Part shown: positions 7,459 through 16,613 of the stretch, one piece after another
Position numbering within the stretch: the first letter of the stretch is position 1
How the letters are laid out: every line of letters starts with the position of its first letter
NCBI GenBank assembly: GCA_965200925.1
Contig: OZ241738.1
Coordinates: 2,790,001 to 2,854,000 of the forward strand
Direction: 5' to 3'
DNA: 64,000 nucleotides
DNA from: WTGU01 sp965200925
GTDB taxonomy: Bacteria > Pseudomonadota > Alphaproteobacteria > UBA828
Program-made: the position numbers and the translations under genes
Notes under the pieces: model-generated
Databases searched by the model: none
Seen by the model: only the letters and a program-made list of their open reading frames with translations
Told to the model about the DNA's origin: nothing

Positions 7459-10305
7459 GTGGCCGGCGATTTCGACGGCGGGTTGGCGTTTCCCGGTGGG
7501 GCGGACCCGGCCGCCATCGAGCAACTCCATGCGCAGTATCTGCGCGATCCGGGATCGGTCGATCCGAGCTGGAGCCGCTATTTCGAGAGCGAGGGCGACG
7601 GCGAAGCGGCAAGGGCGGGCGGGCTACCGGGGGTGCGGCCGGACGCCGTGCGGCCGTCGGCGGCGTCGCCGCGCGCCGGTGCGGACGGGCCGGTCCCGGC
7701 GGCGACGATCGATTCGATCCGCGCGCTCATGCTCATCCGCGCCTATCGGGTGCGCGGCCATCTCATCGCAGACCTCGACCCCCTCGGCCTCGAGGGCGAC
7801 AGGCACCATCCCGAGCTGGATCCGAAGAGCTACGGTTTCTCCGAGGCGGACTACGACCGGCCGATCTACGTCGACGGCGTCCTGGGGCTGCGCTGGGTCT
7901 CGCTCCGCGAGGCGCTGTCCGTCCTCAAGCGGACCTATTGTGGGCGCATCGGCGTCGAGTTCATGCACATCCAGGACCCGGACCAGAAATCCTGGATCCA
8001 GCGGATAATGGAAGGCGAACGGAACCGGCAATCCTTCTCCCGCGGCGAGAAGATGACCATCCTGCGCCAGCTCGACGAGGCCGAGGGTTTCGAGCGCTTC
8101 CTCGACGTGAAATACGCCGGCGCCAAGCGCTTCTCGCTGGAAGGTTCGGAAAGCTTCATCCCCGCCATCGAAGCGGTCATCGCCCGCGCCGCCGGCCTCG
8201 GGATCGAGGAACTCGTAATCGGCATGGCCCATCGTGGCCGGCTCAACGTCCTTACAAGCATCCTCGGCAAGTCCTACGCCGCGGTCTTTTCCGAATTTCA
8301 GGGTGGGGTGGTCGCCGCCGACGACGTCCAGGGCTCGGGCGACGTCAAGTACCATCTTGGCGCCTCGGCGGACCGCGAGATCGAGGCGGGGAAGACCTTC
8401 CACATCTCGCTGACGCCGAACCCGTCCCATCTCGAAGCCGTGAACCCGGTGGTGCTGGGCAAGGTCCGGGCCAAGCAGGCGATGTGCGGCGACCACGCGC
8501 GCGCACGGATCATGGGCCTGCTGATCCACGGCGACGCGGCGTTGGCTGGCCAGGGCCTCTGCTCGGAGGTCTTCGAACTCTCGGACCTGCGGGGCTACCG
8601 CACCGGCGGCACGATCCACATCGTCGTCAACAACCAGATCGGCTTCACCACCAGTCCGGGCTTCGCCCGCTCCTCACCCTATCCGTCGGAGGTCGCGAAG
8701 ATCGTCCAGGCACCGGTCTTCCACGTGAACGGCGACGACCCAGAGGCGGTCGTGCGCATCTGCCAGATCGCCGTCGAGTACCGCCAGCGCTTCAAGAAGG
8801 ACATGGTCGTCGACATCGTCTGCTACCGCCGACACGGCCACAACGAAGGCGACGAGCCTGCCTTCACCCAGCCCGCGATGTACCGCGCGGTCGGCGAGCG
8901 GCCGACGACCCGGCGCCTCTACACCGAGCGTCTGGTCGCCGAGGGCGTGCTTTCGGCCAGGGACGCGGACGGCATGATGGTGGCCTTCCGCGGCCGGCTC
9001 GAGGCGGCGCTCGAAGAGTCCAGACGCTACCGCCCCAACAAGGCCGACTGGCTCGAAGGCGCCTGGTCGGACATCGAGGCCGCGCCCCGCGACCCCCGGC
9101 CGGGCGATACCGCCGTCGACCCGGCGGTGCTGGCCGAAATCGGCCGCGCCATCACCCGGGTGCCCGATGGTTTCTTCGTGCACCCGCGCATCCGGCGCCA
9201 GCTCGGGGAGAAGCGCAAGGCGATCGAGACCGGCGGCCCGGTCGACTGGGCGACGGCGGAAGCTCTCGCCTTCGGCTCGCTGCTTCTGGAAGGCAAGCGC
9301 GTCCGCCTGTCGGGCCAGGATTGCTCGCGCGGGACCTTCTCGCAGCGGCACGCCGGGCTGGTGGACCAGGAGACGGAGCGACGCTACGTGCCGCTCGACC
9401 ACATCCGGCCGGGCCAAGCGCGGCTGGAGCTCGCGGACAGTCCGCTGTCGGAGGCTGGCATCCTGGGCTTCGAATACGGGCATTCGATTACGGACCCGGA
9501 CACGCTGGCGATCTGGGAGGCGCAGTTCGGCGATTTCGCCAACGGCGCGCAGGTGATCATCGACCAGTTCGTCAGCGCCGGCGAGAGCAAGTGGCTGCGC
9601 ATGTCCGGCCTCGTCATGCTGCTGCCCCACGGCTACGAGGGCCAGGGGCCGGAGCACAGCTCGGCGCGCCTGGAGCGCTATCTCCAGCTCTACGCCGACG
9701 GCAACGTTCAGGTCGTGAACTGCTCGACCCCGGCCTCCTATTTCCACGCGCTGCGGCGCCAGCTGCACCGCAACTTTCGCAAGCCGCTGATCGTCATGTC
9801 GCCCAAATCCCTTCTGCGCCACAAGCGCTGCGTCTCGACGCTGGAGGAGATGGGCGGCGGCGCGCGGTTCCACCGGGTGATCGGCGAGACGAACCCCGCC
9901 GTCGATCCGGCACGCGCGCGCCGAGTCGTCTTCTGCACGGGCAAGGTCTATTACGACCTGCTGACGGTGCGCGAGGAACGCGGCATCGACGACGTGGCAC
10001 TGGTCCGGCTCGAACAGATCGCCCCTTTCCCGAAGAAGAGTTTGACGGTCGAGATCGCGCGATACCGTGGCGCCGAGGTGGTGTGGTGCCAGGAGGAGCC
10101 CCGGAACATGGGTGCCTGGACTTTCGTCGCGCCGCTCGTCGAGGAGGTGCTGCGTGATCTCGACGGCGGGGCGCGGCGGACGCGCTACGTCGGGCGCGCG
10201 GCGGCGGCTTCGCCCGCGACCGGCTTCCTGGTCGTGCACCAGCGCGAGCAGAAGGCGCTCGTGGACGAAGCCTTGGGTACCGGCGGCGGGGAGGCGCGGG
10301 CATGA
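7459..10305 (+). CDS. sucA: 2-oxoglutarate dehydrogenase E1 component
   Basis: The protein has 948 residues from a GTG start at 7459. The frame is open further upstream, but that sequence is antisense-like to sucD, and E1 homology starts a few residues after the GTG (QLHAQYLRDPGSVDPSWSRYF). The thiamine diphosphate region includes IGMAHRGRLNVL and the GD...NNQIGFTT segment. The C-terminal transketolase-like part has HGYEGQGPEHSSARLERYLQL and SPKSLLRHK. It decarboxylates 2-oxoglutarate and reductively succinylates the E2 lipoyl group. Its stop overlaps the sucB start by four bases. Confidence 0.96.
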   Translation: MAGDFDGGLAFPGGADPAAIEQLHAQYLRDPGSVDPSWSRYFESEGDGEAARAGGLPGVRPDAVRPSAASPRAGADGPVPAATIDSIRALMLIRAYRVRGHLIADLDPLGLEGDRHHPELDPKSYGFSEADYDRPIYVDGVLGLRWVSLREALSVLKRTYCGRIGVEFMHIQDPDQKSWIQRIMEGERNRQSFSRGEKMTILRQLDEAEGFERFLDVKYAGAKRFSLEGSESFIPAIEAVIARAAGLGIEELVIGMAHRGRLNVLTSILGKSYAAVFSEFQGGVVAADDVQGSGDVKYHLGASADREIEAGKTFHISLTPNPSHLEAVNPVVLGKVRAKQAMCGDHARARIMGLLIHGDAALAGQGLCSEVFELSDLRGYRTGGTIHIVVNNQIGFTTSPGFARSSPYPSEVAKIVQAPVFHVNGDDPEAVVRICQIAVEYRQRFKKDMVVDIVCYRRHGHNEGDEPAFTQPAMYRAVGERPTTRRLYTERLVAEGVLSARDADGMMVAFRGRLEAALEESRRYRPNKADWLEGAWSDIEAAPRDPRPGDTAVDPAVLAEIGRAITRVPDGFFVHPRIRRQLGEKRKAIETGGPVDWATAEALAFGSLLLEGKRVRLSGQDCSRGTFSQRHAGLVDQETERRYVPLDHIRPGQARLELADSPLSEAGILGFEYGHSITDPDTLAIWEAQFGDFANGAQVIIDQFVSAGESKWLRMSGLVMLLPHGYEGQGPEHSSARLERYLQLYADGNVQVVNCSTPASYFHALRRQLHRNFRKPLIVMSPKSLLRHKRCVSTLEEMGGGARFHRVIGETNPAVDPARARRVVFCTGKVYYDLLTVREERGIDDVALVRLEQIAPFPKKSLTVEIARYRGAEVVWCQEEPRNMGAWTFVAPLVEEVLRDLDGGARRTRYVGRAAAASPATGFLVVHQREQKALVDEALGTGGGEARA

Positions 10306-11549
10306 CCATCGACATCGTCGTTCCGAGCCTGGGGGAATCGGTCACCGAGGCCACCGTCGCCCGCTGGCTCAAGGCGCCAGGCGATGCGGTGGCGCGCGAC
10401 GAACCGCTGGTCGCGCTCGAGACCGACAAGATCGCGATCGAGGTCAACGCCGAGGCGGCGGGCAGGCTGGCAGACATCGTGGCTTCCCAGGGCGCGGAGG
10501 TCGCCGTGGGCGCCCTGCTCGGCCGCCTGGAGACGGACGCCGGCGCGCCGTCCGTTGCGGCATCACGCGACCCGATGCCGCCTGCGGCCGCGCCGACGCC
10601 CCCGCTCTCGCCGGCGGTTCGCCACTTGGTCGAGGAACACGGCCTCGATTCGTCGGCGCTGACGGGGAGCGGCAAAGGCGGGCGTATCCTGAAGAGCGAC
10701 GTGCTGGCCGCCGTGGCGCGGGCCGGGCAGGACGCCTCCGGTGCGTTGGCCGCCCAGGCACCGTCCGAACTCGAAGCGCCGCCCGCCGCGCCGCCGCCGG
10801 CCCCCGCGCCGGCGCCGACCGAACCGGTGCCTGTGCCCGCGCGGGAGGCCGCGCGCGAGGAGCGGGTGCCGATGAGCCGGCTTCGCCGCCGCGCCGCTGA
10901 GCGGCTCAAGCGCGCCCAGGAAACGGCGGCCATGCTAACCACTTTCAACGAGGTGGACATGACGGCGGTCCTGGCGCTCCGGGCGGAGCACCGGGAGGCG
11001 TTCGAGCGCAAGCACGGCGTCCGCCTCGGCCTCATGTCCTTCTTCGTCAAGGCGTCTGTGGCCGCCCTTTCCGAGTTTCCGGCGGTCAACGCGGCGATCG
11101 ACGGCGACGACATCGTCTACCGGCATTATTGCGACATCGGTGTTGCGGTGAGCGCGCCGCGCGGCCTGATCGTGCCGGTCCTGCGGAGCGCCGAGCGGTT
11201 GGGCTTCGCCGCCATCGAGAAGGAAATCCGAGCCTTCGCCGACAAGGCCCGCGACAACAAGCTGGCCGTGGACGACCTGGTCGGCGGCACCTTCACGATT
11301 TCCAACGGCGGGGTGTTCGGCTCGCTGATGTCCACCCCGATCCTCAACCCGCCGCAATCCGCGATCTTCGGGATGCACAAGATCCAGGATCGCCCCGTGG
11401 CGGTCAAAGGCACGGTGGAAATCCGCCCGATGATGTATCTCGCACTCAGCTACGACCACCGCCTCATCGACGGGCGCGAAGCGGTGGGTTTCCTCATCCG
11501 CATCAAGCAGTGCATCGAGGCCCCGCAGCGAATGCTGCTCGACCTCTGA
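10302..11549 (+). CDS. sucB: 2-oxoglutarate dehydrogenase E2 (dihydrolipoyllysine succinyltransferase)
   Basis: The 415-residue protein has a lipoyl domain (lysine in ETDKIAIEV near residue 43), an Ala/Pro linker, a peripheral subunit-binding domain (SPAVRHLVEEHGLD...GGRILKSDVLAAV), a second Ala/Pro linker, and a catalytic domain ending in YDHRLIDGREAV with the HxxxDG catalytic motif. It overlaps sucA by ATGA. No E3 (lpd) gene follows. The next gene is rmuC, so E3 must be encoded elsewhere. Confidence 0.96.
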   Translation: MTIDIVVPSLGESVTEATVARWLKAPGDAVARDEPLVALETDKIAIEVNAEAAGRLADIVASQGAEVAVGALLGRLETDAGAPSVAASRDPMPPAAAPTPPLSPAVRHLVEEHGLDSSALTGSGKGGRILKSDVLAAVARAGQDASGALAAQAPSELEAPPAAPPPAPAPAPTEPVPVPAREAAREERVPMSRLRRRAAERLKRAQETAAMLTTFNEVDMTAVLALRAEHREAFERKHGVRLGLMSFFVKASVAALSEFPAVNAAIDGDDIVYRHYCDIGVAVSAPRGLIVPVLRSAERLGFAAIEKEIRAFADKARDNKLAVDDLVGGTFTISNGGVFGSLMSTPILNPPQSAIFGMHKIQDRPVAVKGTVEIRPMMYLALSYDHRLIDGREAVGFLIRIKQCIEAPQRMLLDL

Positions 11550-11575
11550 CACAGATCATACGAAGGGAGGGGAGG

Positions 11576-13015
11576 ATGTCTCTCGGCGTGCCGCTTCTCA
11601 TAGGCGTATCGGTGGCTTGTGTCGGCGCAGGAGCCTTCGTCACATATTTTGCGCTCGCCGCGCCTGCGCGGAAGGCGCTTGAGCGCGTGCGCTCGGAGCG
11701 CGAAGCGCTGGCTGTCGAGAAGGCCGCATCCGACGCCGCGGCCCAGCGGGTGCCGCTGCTTGAAAAGAAGATCGATGATCTCGGGAAGACGCTGGAAACG
11801 ACCGGGCAAAATCTCGTGGAAGCGCAGACCAGCCTGACGGCCGAACGAAAGAGCCACGCGGTGCGCGTCGATGAACTGAAGAAGATGGGTGCCGAAATCG
11901 AGAAAAATTTCAAGGCGCTCGCCGCGGACGTCCTCGGGAAGAACAGCGAGAGCTTCCTGAAGCTCGTGAGCGAGCGCTTCGAGAAGCACAAGACGAGCGC
12001 GGACAAAGACCTGGAGAAACGCCGGATCGAAATTCAAACGCTGGTCAAGCCGATTGGCGAGAACTTGGCCAAATTGAAGCACGAGATAGGCGAGATCGAG
12101 AAGGCGAGGGAGGGGGCCTACCGCACCGTCACCGAGCAAGTGAAGAATCTGGTGCAAGGCCAGACGGACCTGCGTTCGGAAACCGGCCGCCTCGTCCAGG
12201 CACTCCGGCAGCCGAAGACCCGGGGCCGATGGGGCGAGTATCAGCTGCGGAACGTGTTGGAGATGGCGGGCATGACGGAACACGTGGATTTCGTGGAGCA
12301 AAAGGCCGTAGGCGGGGAAGACGGCCGTCTGCGGCCCGACGTGATCGTGTATCTTCCCGGTGGGAAATCGATCATCGTCGACGCGAAGACGCCTCTCGAT
12401 GGCTACCTGGCCGCCGTCGAGGCGGACAACGAGGAAGACCGAAAGCGGTATATGGACGCGCACGCGCGCCATGTGCGCGACCATATCCGTGCTCTCTCGT
12501 CGAAGGAATACTGGAAGGAACTGCCGGCCACCCCCGACTTCGTCGTGATGTTCGTCCCTGGCGAGGCGTTCTTCGCCGCCGCCATCGAGAGCGATCCCGC
12601 GCTCTTCGAGCGCGCCGTCAAAGAGCGGGTTTTGATCAGCACACCCACGACCTTCATCGCCCTCGTGAAGGCAATCGCCTATGGTTGGCAGCAGCAGAAG
12701 CTTGCCGAGAACACGCAGGCGGTCGCGGTGCTCGCCCGAGAACTTTATAAGCGAATCAAGACGTTCGGCGGACACATGGGCGGCTTAGGTGCTTCGCTTC
12801 ACAAGGCCGTGAAGCAATACAACGAAGGTGTCGGCTCGCTTGAAACGCGGGTATTGCCTACTGCCCGAAAATTCGAGACTCTGGGCGTCATTTCGGCGGA
12901 TGCGACACTGCCAGAAATCGCGCCCGTCGAGATCGAAGCGCGCGAACTGCATGCCCCCGAGTTGACGGACTACAACCGGGAAGACGGCGAAGCGGCAGTC
13001 AGGGCGGACGGGTGA
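11576..13015 (+). CDS. rmuC: DNA recombination protein RmuC
   Basis: The 479-residue protein has an N-terminal membrane segment (residues about 4-24), a long coiled coil (about 30-200), and the RmuC nuclease-like domain (RGRWGEYQLRNVLEMAGM, LRPDVIVYLPGGKSIIVDAKTPLDGY, DFVVMFVPGEAFFAAA). The VDAKTPLD segment matches the PD-(D/E)xK-like core of the family. RmuC limits DNA inversions at short inverted repeats in E. coli. The ATG at 11576 follows a strong GGGAGGGGAGG site. The gene sits where lpd often lies, 26 bases after sucB, and its base use looks slightly less GC-rich than the suc genes. Confidence 0.93.
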   Translation: MSLGVPLLIGVSVACVGAGAFVTYFALAAPARKALERVRSEREALAVEKAASDAAAQRVPLLEKKIDDLGKTLETTGQNLVEAQTSLTAERKSHAVRVDELKKMGAEIEKNFKALAADVLGKNSESFLKLVSERFEKHKTSADKDLEKRRIEIQTLVKPIGENLAKLKHEIGEIEKAREGAYRTVTEQVKNLVQGQTDLRSETGRLVQALRQPKTRGRWGEYQLRNVLEMAGMTEHVDFVEQKAVGGEDGRLRPDVIVYLPGGKSIIVDAKTPLDGYLAAVEADNEEDRKRYMDAHARHVRDHIRALSSKEYWKELPATPDFVVMFVPGEAFFAAAIESDPALFERAVKERVLISTPTTFIALVKAIAYGWQQQKLAENTQAVAVLARELYKRIKTFGGHMGGLGASLHKAVKQYNEGVGSLETRVLPTARKFETLGVISADATLPEIAPVEIEARELHAPELTDYNREDGEAAVRADG

Positions 13016-13102
13016 GCGGCGTCCTCGCCGCGTCCCTGAGCGCGTCGGCAACCCGGTGCGTGGACGTTCCGTCGGCGCGGAGACCGGTGAACCGGCGGGC
13101 GC

Positions 13103-15430
13103 TCAGTTCCGCAGCGGCTTGCCGGTTTCCAGCATGTGTTCCATGCGGGCGATGGTCTCCGGCGTGCGGATCAGGGCGAGCAGGGCGTCGCGTTCGAGTT
13201 CCGAAAGTCGGTCTTCGGGAACCTCCCTGGTCGCGTCGGTCTCGCCGCCGGTGAGGACGTTGGCGAGGTGTCCGGTCACGACCAGGTCGTGCGGCGTGGC
13301 CTTGCGCGTCTTCGCGAGCCCCTTGACCGCCATCTTGAGCGCGACGCGGGCGGTCTTGCCGGGGAGCTTGATCGTGCGCGGTTCGGGCGCGGCGTAACCA
13401 TCGGCGAGTGCCAGCGCTTTCGCCTTGGCGTCGGCCAGCAGGCGGTCGCGATTGGCGCTGATGGCATCGCCCTCACGCAGGAAGCCGAGGCGGCGTGCTT
13501 CCTTGGCCGAGCGCGAGATTTTGGCCAGGCCGATGGTCTCGAACGCCTTGGTGATCGCGGGCATGGCGCCGCCGAAGCCGCGCTTGCCACCGCCCGATGC
13601 GCGCAGCATCAGCTCCTTGCAGCCACCCCAGGCGGGCACCAGCCCGACCCCGACCTCGACCAGGCCGATATAGCTCTCGGCATGTGCCTGGATCGCGTCG
13701 CAATGGAGCAGGATCTCGCAGCCGCCGCCCAAGGCCATGCCGGCGGGCGCGCCGACCACGGGGAAGGGCGCGAACTTCAGTGCCTTGAAGGCTTCCTGGC
13801 CTTGCGCCACCGTCTCCGCGATTGTCTTCCAGGCGCCGACGTTGATAACGAACAGCGCCAGGCCGAGATTCATTCCGACGGAGAAATCCTTGCCCTCGTT
13901 GGAGACCACGAGCGCCGCCATCCGCTCGCCGACGATCTCGACGGCGCGGCCGATCAGCGCCATGATCTCAGTATCGAGAGCGTTCATCTTGGTGTGGAAT
14001 TCGAGGCAGGCCACGCCGTCACCCAAGTCCCACAGGCTGGCCGAGCCGTTGACCGCGAGCGGCGCGCCCGCGCGCTTCGCGTCCGCGAGGGAGAGCACGC
14101 CGTCCGGCCGTGCGACCGGCACATGGCCACCCGCCGGGGCGAGATGGTGGAGCCGCCCGCCTTCGACCCGGTAGAAACCGCCGCGCTCGGCGGCGTGCGT
14201 GAGCAGCGACGGCACCGCCCGGCCCTCGTCCGCGAGTTTCCCGGCGAACCAGTCGGCGCCCACCCTGTCGATCAGTTCGAACGGGCCTTCTTTCCAGTTG
14301 TAGCCAAGCCGCATCGCACGGTCGACCGACTCCGCGTCGTCGGCGATCTCGGGCACCAGCGCGGCGGCGTAGGCGAGCGTCCCCGACATCACGCGCCACG
14401 CATAGGCGCCCGTCGCGTCGGGGAATTCGAAGAGCCGGCGGAGCGACCCTCCGGCCTGTTCGATGCTCTCCGGGCGCGGGCGGGCGGCGGGCCGGTATTC
14501 ACCTGACGCGAGGTCGAGCGCTTCTTTCTCCTTCTTCGGCGAGCCGGGCTTCAGCCGGTAGAAGCCCCCCTTGCCCTTGCGGCCGGTATAGCCCTTCTCG
14601 ATCAATGCCGTGACGACCGGCGGTTCGCGGTAGAGCGCGCGGAAGGCGTCGCCTTCGGGCACGGCGTCGCGGAGGCTGCGCCCGACCAGGGGCATCAGGT
14701 CGAGGCCGACGAGATCGACAAGGCCGAAGACGCCGGTCTTGGGCACGCCGATCGGACGGGAGAGCACGGCGTCCGCCTCCTCGATCGTGACCGCGCCGCC
14801 GAGGGCCTCCACGAGCGCCGCGACGATCCAGTACGTGCCGATGCGGTTGGCGATGAACCCCGGCGTATCCTTGCAGGCGACGACGCCCTTGCCGAGCTTG
14901 CGGTCGGCGAATTCGCGCACGGCCTCCACCGCGTCCGCCCGCGTGTCCGGCCCCGCTACCATCTCCAGGAGGCGCATGTAGCGCGGCGGGTTGAAGAAGT
15001 GCGTGATCAGGAAGTCGCGTGCGAAACGCTCCGGCATTCCTTCCAGCAGCGCGCGGCGAGGGATCGTCGAGGTGTTGGAGGAGACGATCGAGCCCGCGCG
15101 GCGCACGGATTCGATCCGTTGGTAGACGTCCCGTTTGACCGCCGCCTTCTCCACCACCGCTTCGATGATCCAGTCGGCGTCCCGCAGCAGGTCGAGATCG
15201 TCTTCGAGGTTGCCGGTAGCGATCCGCTTCGCGTCGGCCTTCTCCATGAATGGCGCGGGTTCGGCTTCGAGCATCGCCGCGACCGCGCCCTCGGCGAGGG
15301 CGCTCCGGTTCCCGCCGCCTTGTGCCACGATGTCGAGCAGCACCACGTCGTGGCCGGCATTGGCGATGTGGGCGGCGATGCCGCCGCCCATCAGCCCGGC
15401 ACCGACGACGGCGGCCCTGCCGATCGCCAT
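13103..15430 (-). CDS. 3-hydroxyacyl-CoA dehydrogenase / enoyl-CoA hydratase fusion (FadN/FadJ-type)
   Basis: In this 775-residue bifunctional protein the dehydrogenase half comes first (NAD-binding VVGAGLMGGGIAAHIA, then SNTSTIPRRALL and FFNPPRYMRLLEMV). The crotonase half is C-terminal (MALGGGCEILLHCDA, HAESYIGLVEVGVGLVPAWGG). This order matches FadN (YusL) of Bacillus rather than E. coli FadB. It hydrates enoyl-CoA and oxidises 3-hydroxyacyl-CoA in beta-oxidation. ATG 15430 overlaps the thiolase stop as TGATG. A GTG one codon earlier is the alternative. It forms one operon with the upstream thiolase and perhaps the acyl-CoA ligase. Confidence 0.92.
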   Translation of the reverse strand: MAIGRAAVVGAGLMGGGIAAHIANAGHDVVLLDIVAQGGGNRSALAEGAVAAMLEAEPAPFMEKADAKRIATGNLEDDLDLLRDADWIIEAVVEKAAVKRDVYQRIESVRRAGSIVSSNTSTIPRRALLEGMPERFARDFLITHFFNPPRYMRLLEMVAGPDTRADAVEAVREFADRKLGKGVVACKDTPGFIANRIGTYWIVAALVEALGGAVTIEEADAVLSRPIGVPKTGVFGLVDLVGLDLMPLVGRSLRDAVPEGDAFRALYREPPVVTALIEKGYTGRKGKGGFYRLKPGSPKKEKEALDLASGEYRPAARPRPESIEQAGGSLRRLFEFPDATGAYAWRVMSGTLAYAAALVPEIADDAESVDRAMRLGYNWKEGPFELIDRVGADWFAGKLADEGRAVPSLLTHAAERGGFYRVEGGRLHHLAPAGGHVPVARPDGVLSLADAKRAGAPLAVNGSASLWDLGDGVACLEFHTKMNALDTEIMALIGRAVEIVGERMAALVVSNEGKDFSVGMNLGLALFVINVGAWKTIAETVAQGQEAFKALKFAPFPVVGAPAGMALGGGCEILLHCDAIQAHAESYIGLVEVGVGLVPAWGGCKELMLRASGGGKRGFGGAMPAITKAFETIGLAKISRSAKEARRLGFLREGDAISANRDRLLADAKAKALALADGYAAPEPRTIKLPGKTARVALKMAVKGLAKTRKATPHDLVVTGHLANVLTGGETDATREVPEDRLSELERDALLALIRTPETIARMEHMLETGKPLRN

Positions 15431-16566
15431 CACGCGGCCTCAAGCACGGTGGAGATGCCCTGCCCGCCGCCGATGCACTGGGTTGCCAGCGCGTAGCGTT
15501 TGCCCTCGCGCTCGAGGAGCTGCGCGGCTTTGCCGGTGATGCGCGCGCCGGTGGCGCCGAGCGGGTGGCCGATGGCGATGGCGCCGCCGTCGAGGTTCAT
15601 CCGCTCGAGGTCGATCGCGAGTTCGCGCACGCAGGCCAGGGCCTGGACCGCGAAGGCCTCGTTGAGCTCGATCACGTCGATGTCCGCCATGGCGATTCCG
15701 GCCCGCGCCAGCGCCTTTTCGGAGGAGACCACGGGGCCGTAGCCCATGATCTCGGGCTGGCAGCCGGCCACCGCGACCGCCTTGATCCGGGCGAGCGGCG
15801 CGAGCCCGTTGCGCCGGGCGAAATCCTCGGTACAGACGAGGATGGCGGCCGCGCCGTCGGTCAGCGGCGAGGACGTGCCGGCGGTGACGGTGCCGTCAGC
15901 GTCGAACGCGGGCTCCAAACCGGCCAGGACCGCCGCGGTCGTGCCGGGGCGGATGCAGCCGTCGCGTTCGACCGGGCCGTCTCCGGTTTCGACGGCGACG
16001 ACCTCGCCGTCGAACCGGCCGGCCTCCCAGGCGTCGGCGGCGCGTTGGTGGCTCGCGACCGCCAGCGCCTCCTGCTCCGCCCGCGTGATCTGGTACTTCC
16101 GGGCAAGGTTCTCGGCGGTTTCGCCCATGGACATGTAGGCGCCTTCGTTCCTCTCGTAGAGTTCCGGATTCGGCATCGGGTTGAAGCCGCCCATGGGCAC
16201 GCGGCTCATCGACTCGACGCCGGCGCAGACGAAGGCCTCGCCGGCGTCCATGCGGATTGCCCCGGCCGCCATATGGATCGCCTGCATCGACGAGCCGCAG
16301 AAGCGGTTGATCGTGGCACCGGCGACCGAGATCGGAAGGTCCGCCGTGAGGGCCACGATGCGCCCCAGGTTGAAACCCTGCTCGCCCTCGGGGAAGGCAC
16401 AGCCCACGATCACGTCCTCGATCTCCGCCGGATCGATTCCGGTGGTGGCGATCAGGCCACGGACGACGTCGGCGGCAAGATCATCGGGGCGCTTCTCGAC
16501 CAGCGCGCCCTTATGGGCGAAGTGAAAAGGTGACCGGACATAGCCGGCGATGACGGCGGTTTGCAT
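15430..16566 (-). CDS. fadA: Acetyl-CoA C-acyltransferase (beta-oxidation thiolase)
   Basis: The 378-residue thiolase has the nucleophile Cys in INRFCGSSMQAIH (about residue 88), the NEAFA loop, GHPLGATGAR, and the C-terminal Cys in CIGGGQG. The start MQTAVIAGYVRSPFHF at 16566 is the conserved thiolase N-terminus. The frame is open for 17 more codons, but these are not conserved. It performs the last step of beta-oxidation, 3-ketoacyl-CoA to acetyl-CoA. It is translationally coupled to the downstream dehydrogenase/hydratase gene. Confidence 0.94.
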   Translation of the reverse strand: MQTAVIAGYVRSPFHFAHKGALVEKRPDDLAADVVRGLIATTGIDPAEIEDVIVGCAFPEGEQGFNLGRIVALTADLPISVAGATINRFCGSSMQAIHMAAGAIRMDAGEAFVCAGVESMSRVPMGGFNPMPNPELYERNEGAYMSMGETAENLARKYQITRAEQEALAVASHQRAADAWEAGRFDGEVVAVETGDGPVERDGCIRPGTTAAVLAGLEPAFDADGTVTAGTSSPLTDGAAAILVCTEDFARRNGLAPLARIKAVAVAGCQPEIMGYGPVVSSEKALARAGIAMADIDVIELNEAFAVQALACVRELAIDLERMNLDGGAIAIGHPLGATGARITGKAAQLLEREGKRYALATQCIGGGQGISTVLEAA

Positions 16567-16613
16567 GGGTGGGGGCCCTTTCGTTGCGTGGGCCGCGGCG
16601 GCCCGGCCCGCGA

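Noticed and set aside
7194..10157. Second long plus-strand frame overlapping sucA
   Set aside because: It is Arg/Pro/Gly-rich shadow sequence. The sucA frame contains all E1 motifs.
13036..13106. Inverted repeat CTGAGCGC...GCGCTCAG as a bidirectional terminator between rmuC and the fad operon
   Set aside because: The arms are only 8 bp, about 55 bases apart, one overlaps the stop codon, and no T-run follows. This is compatible with chance in GC-rich DNA.
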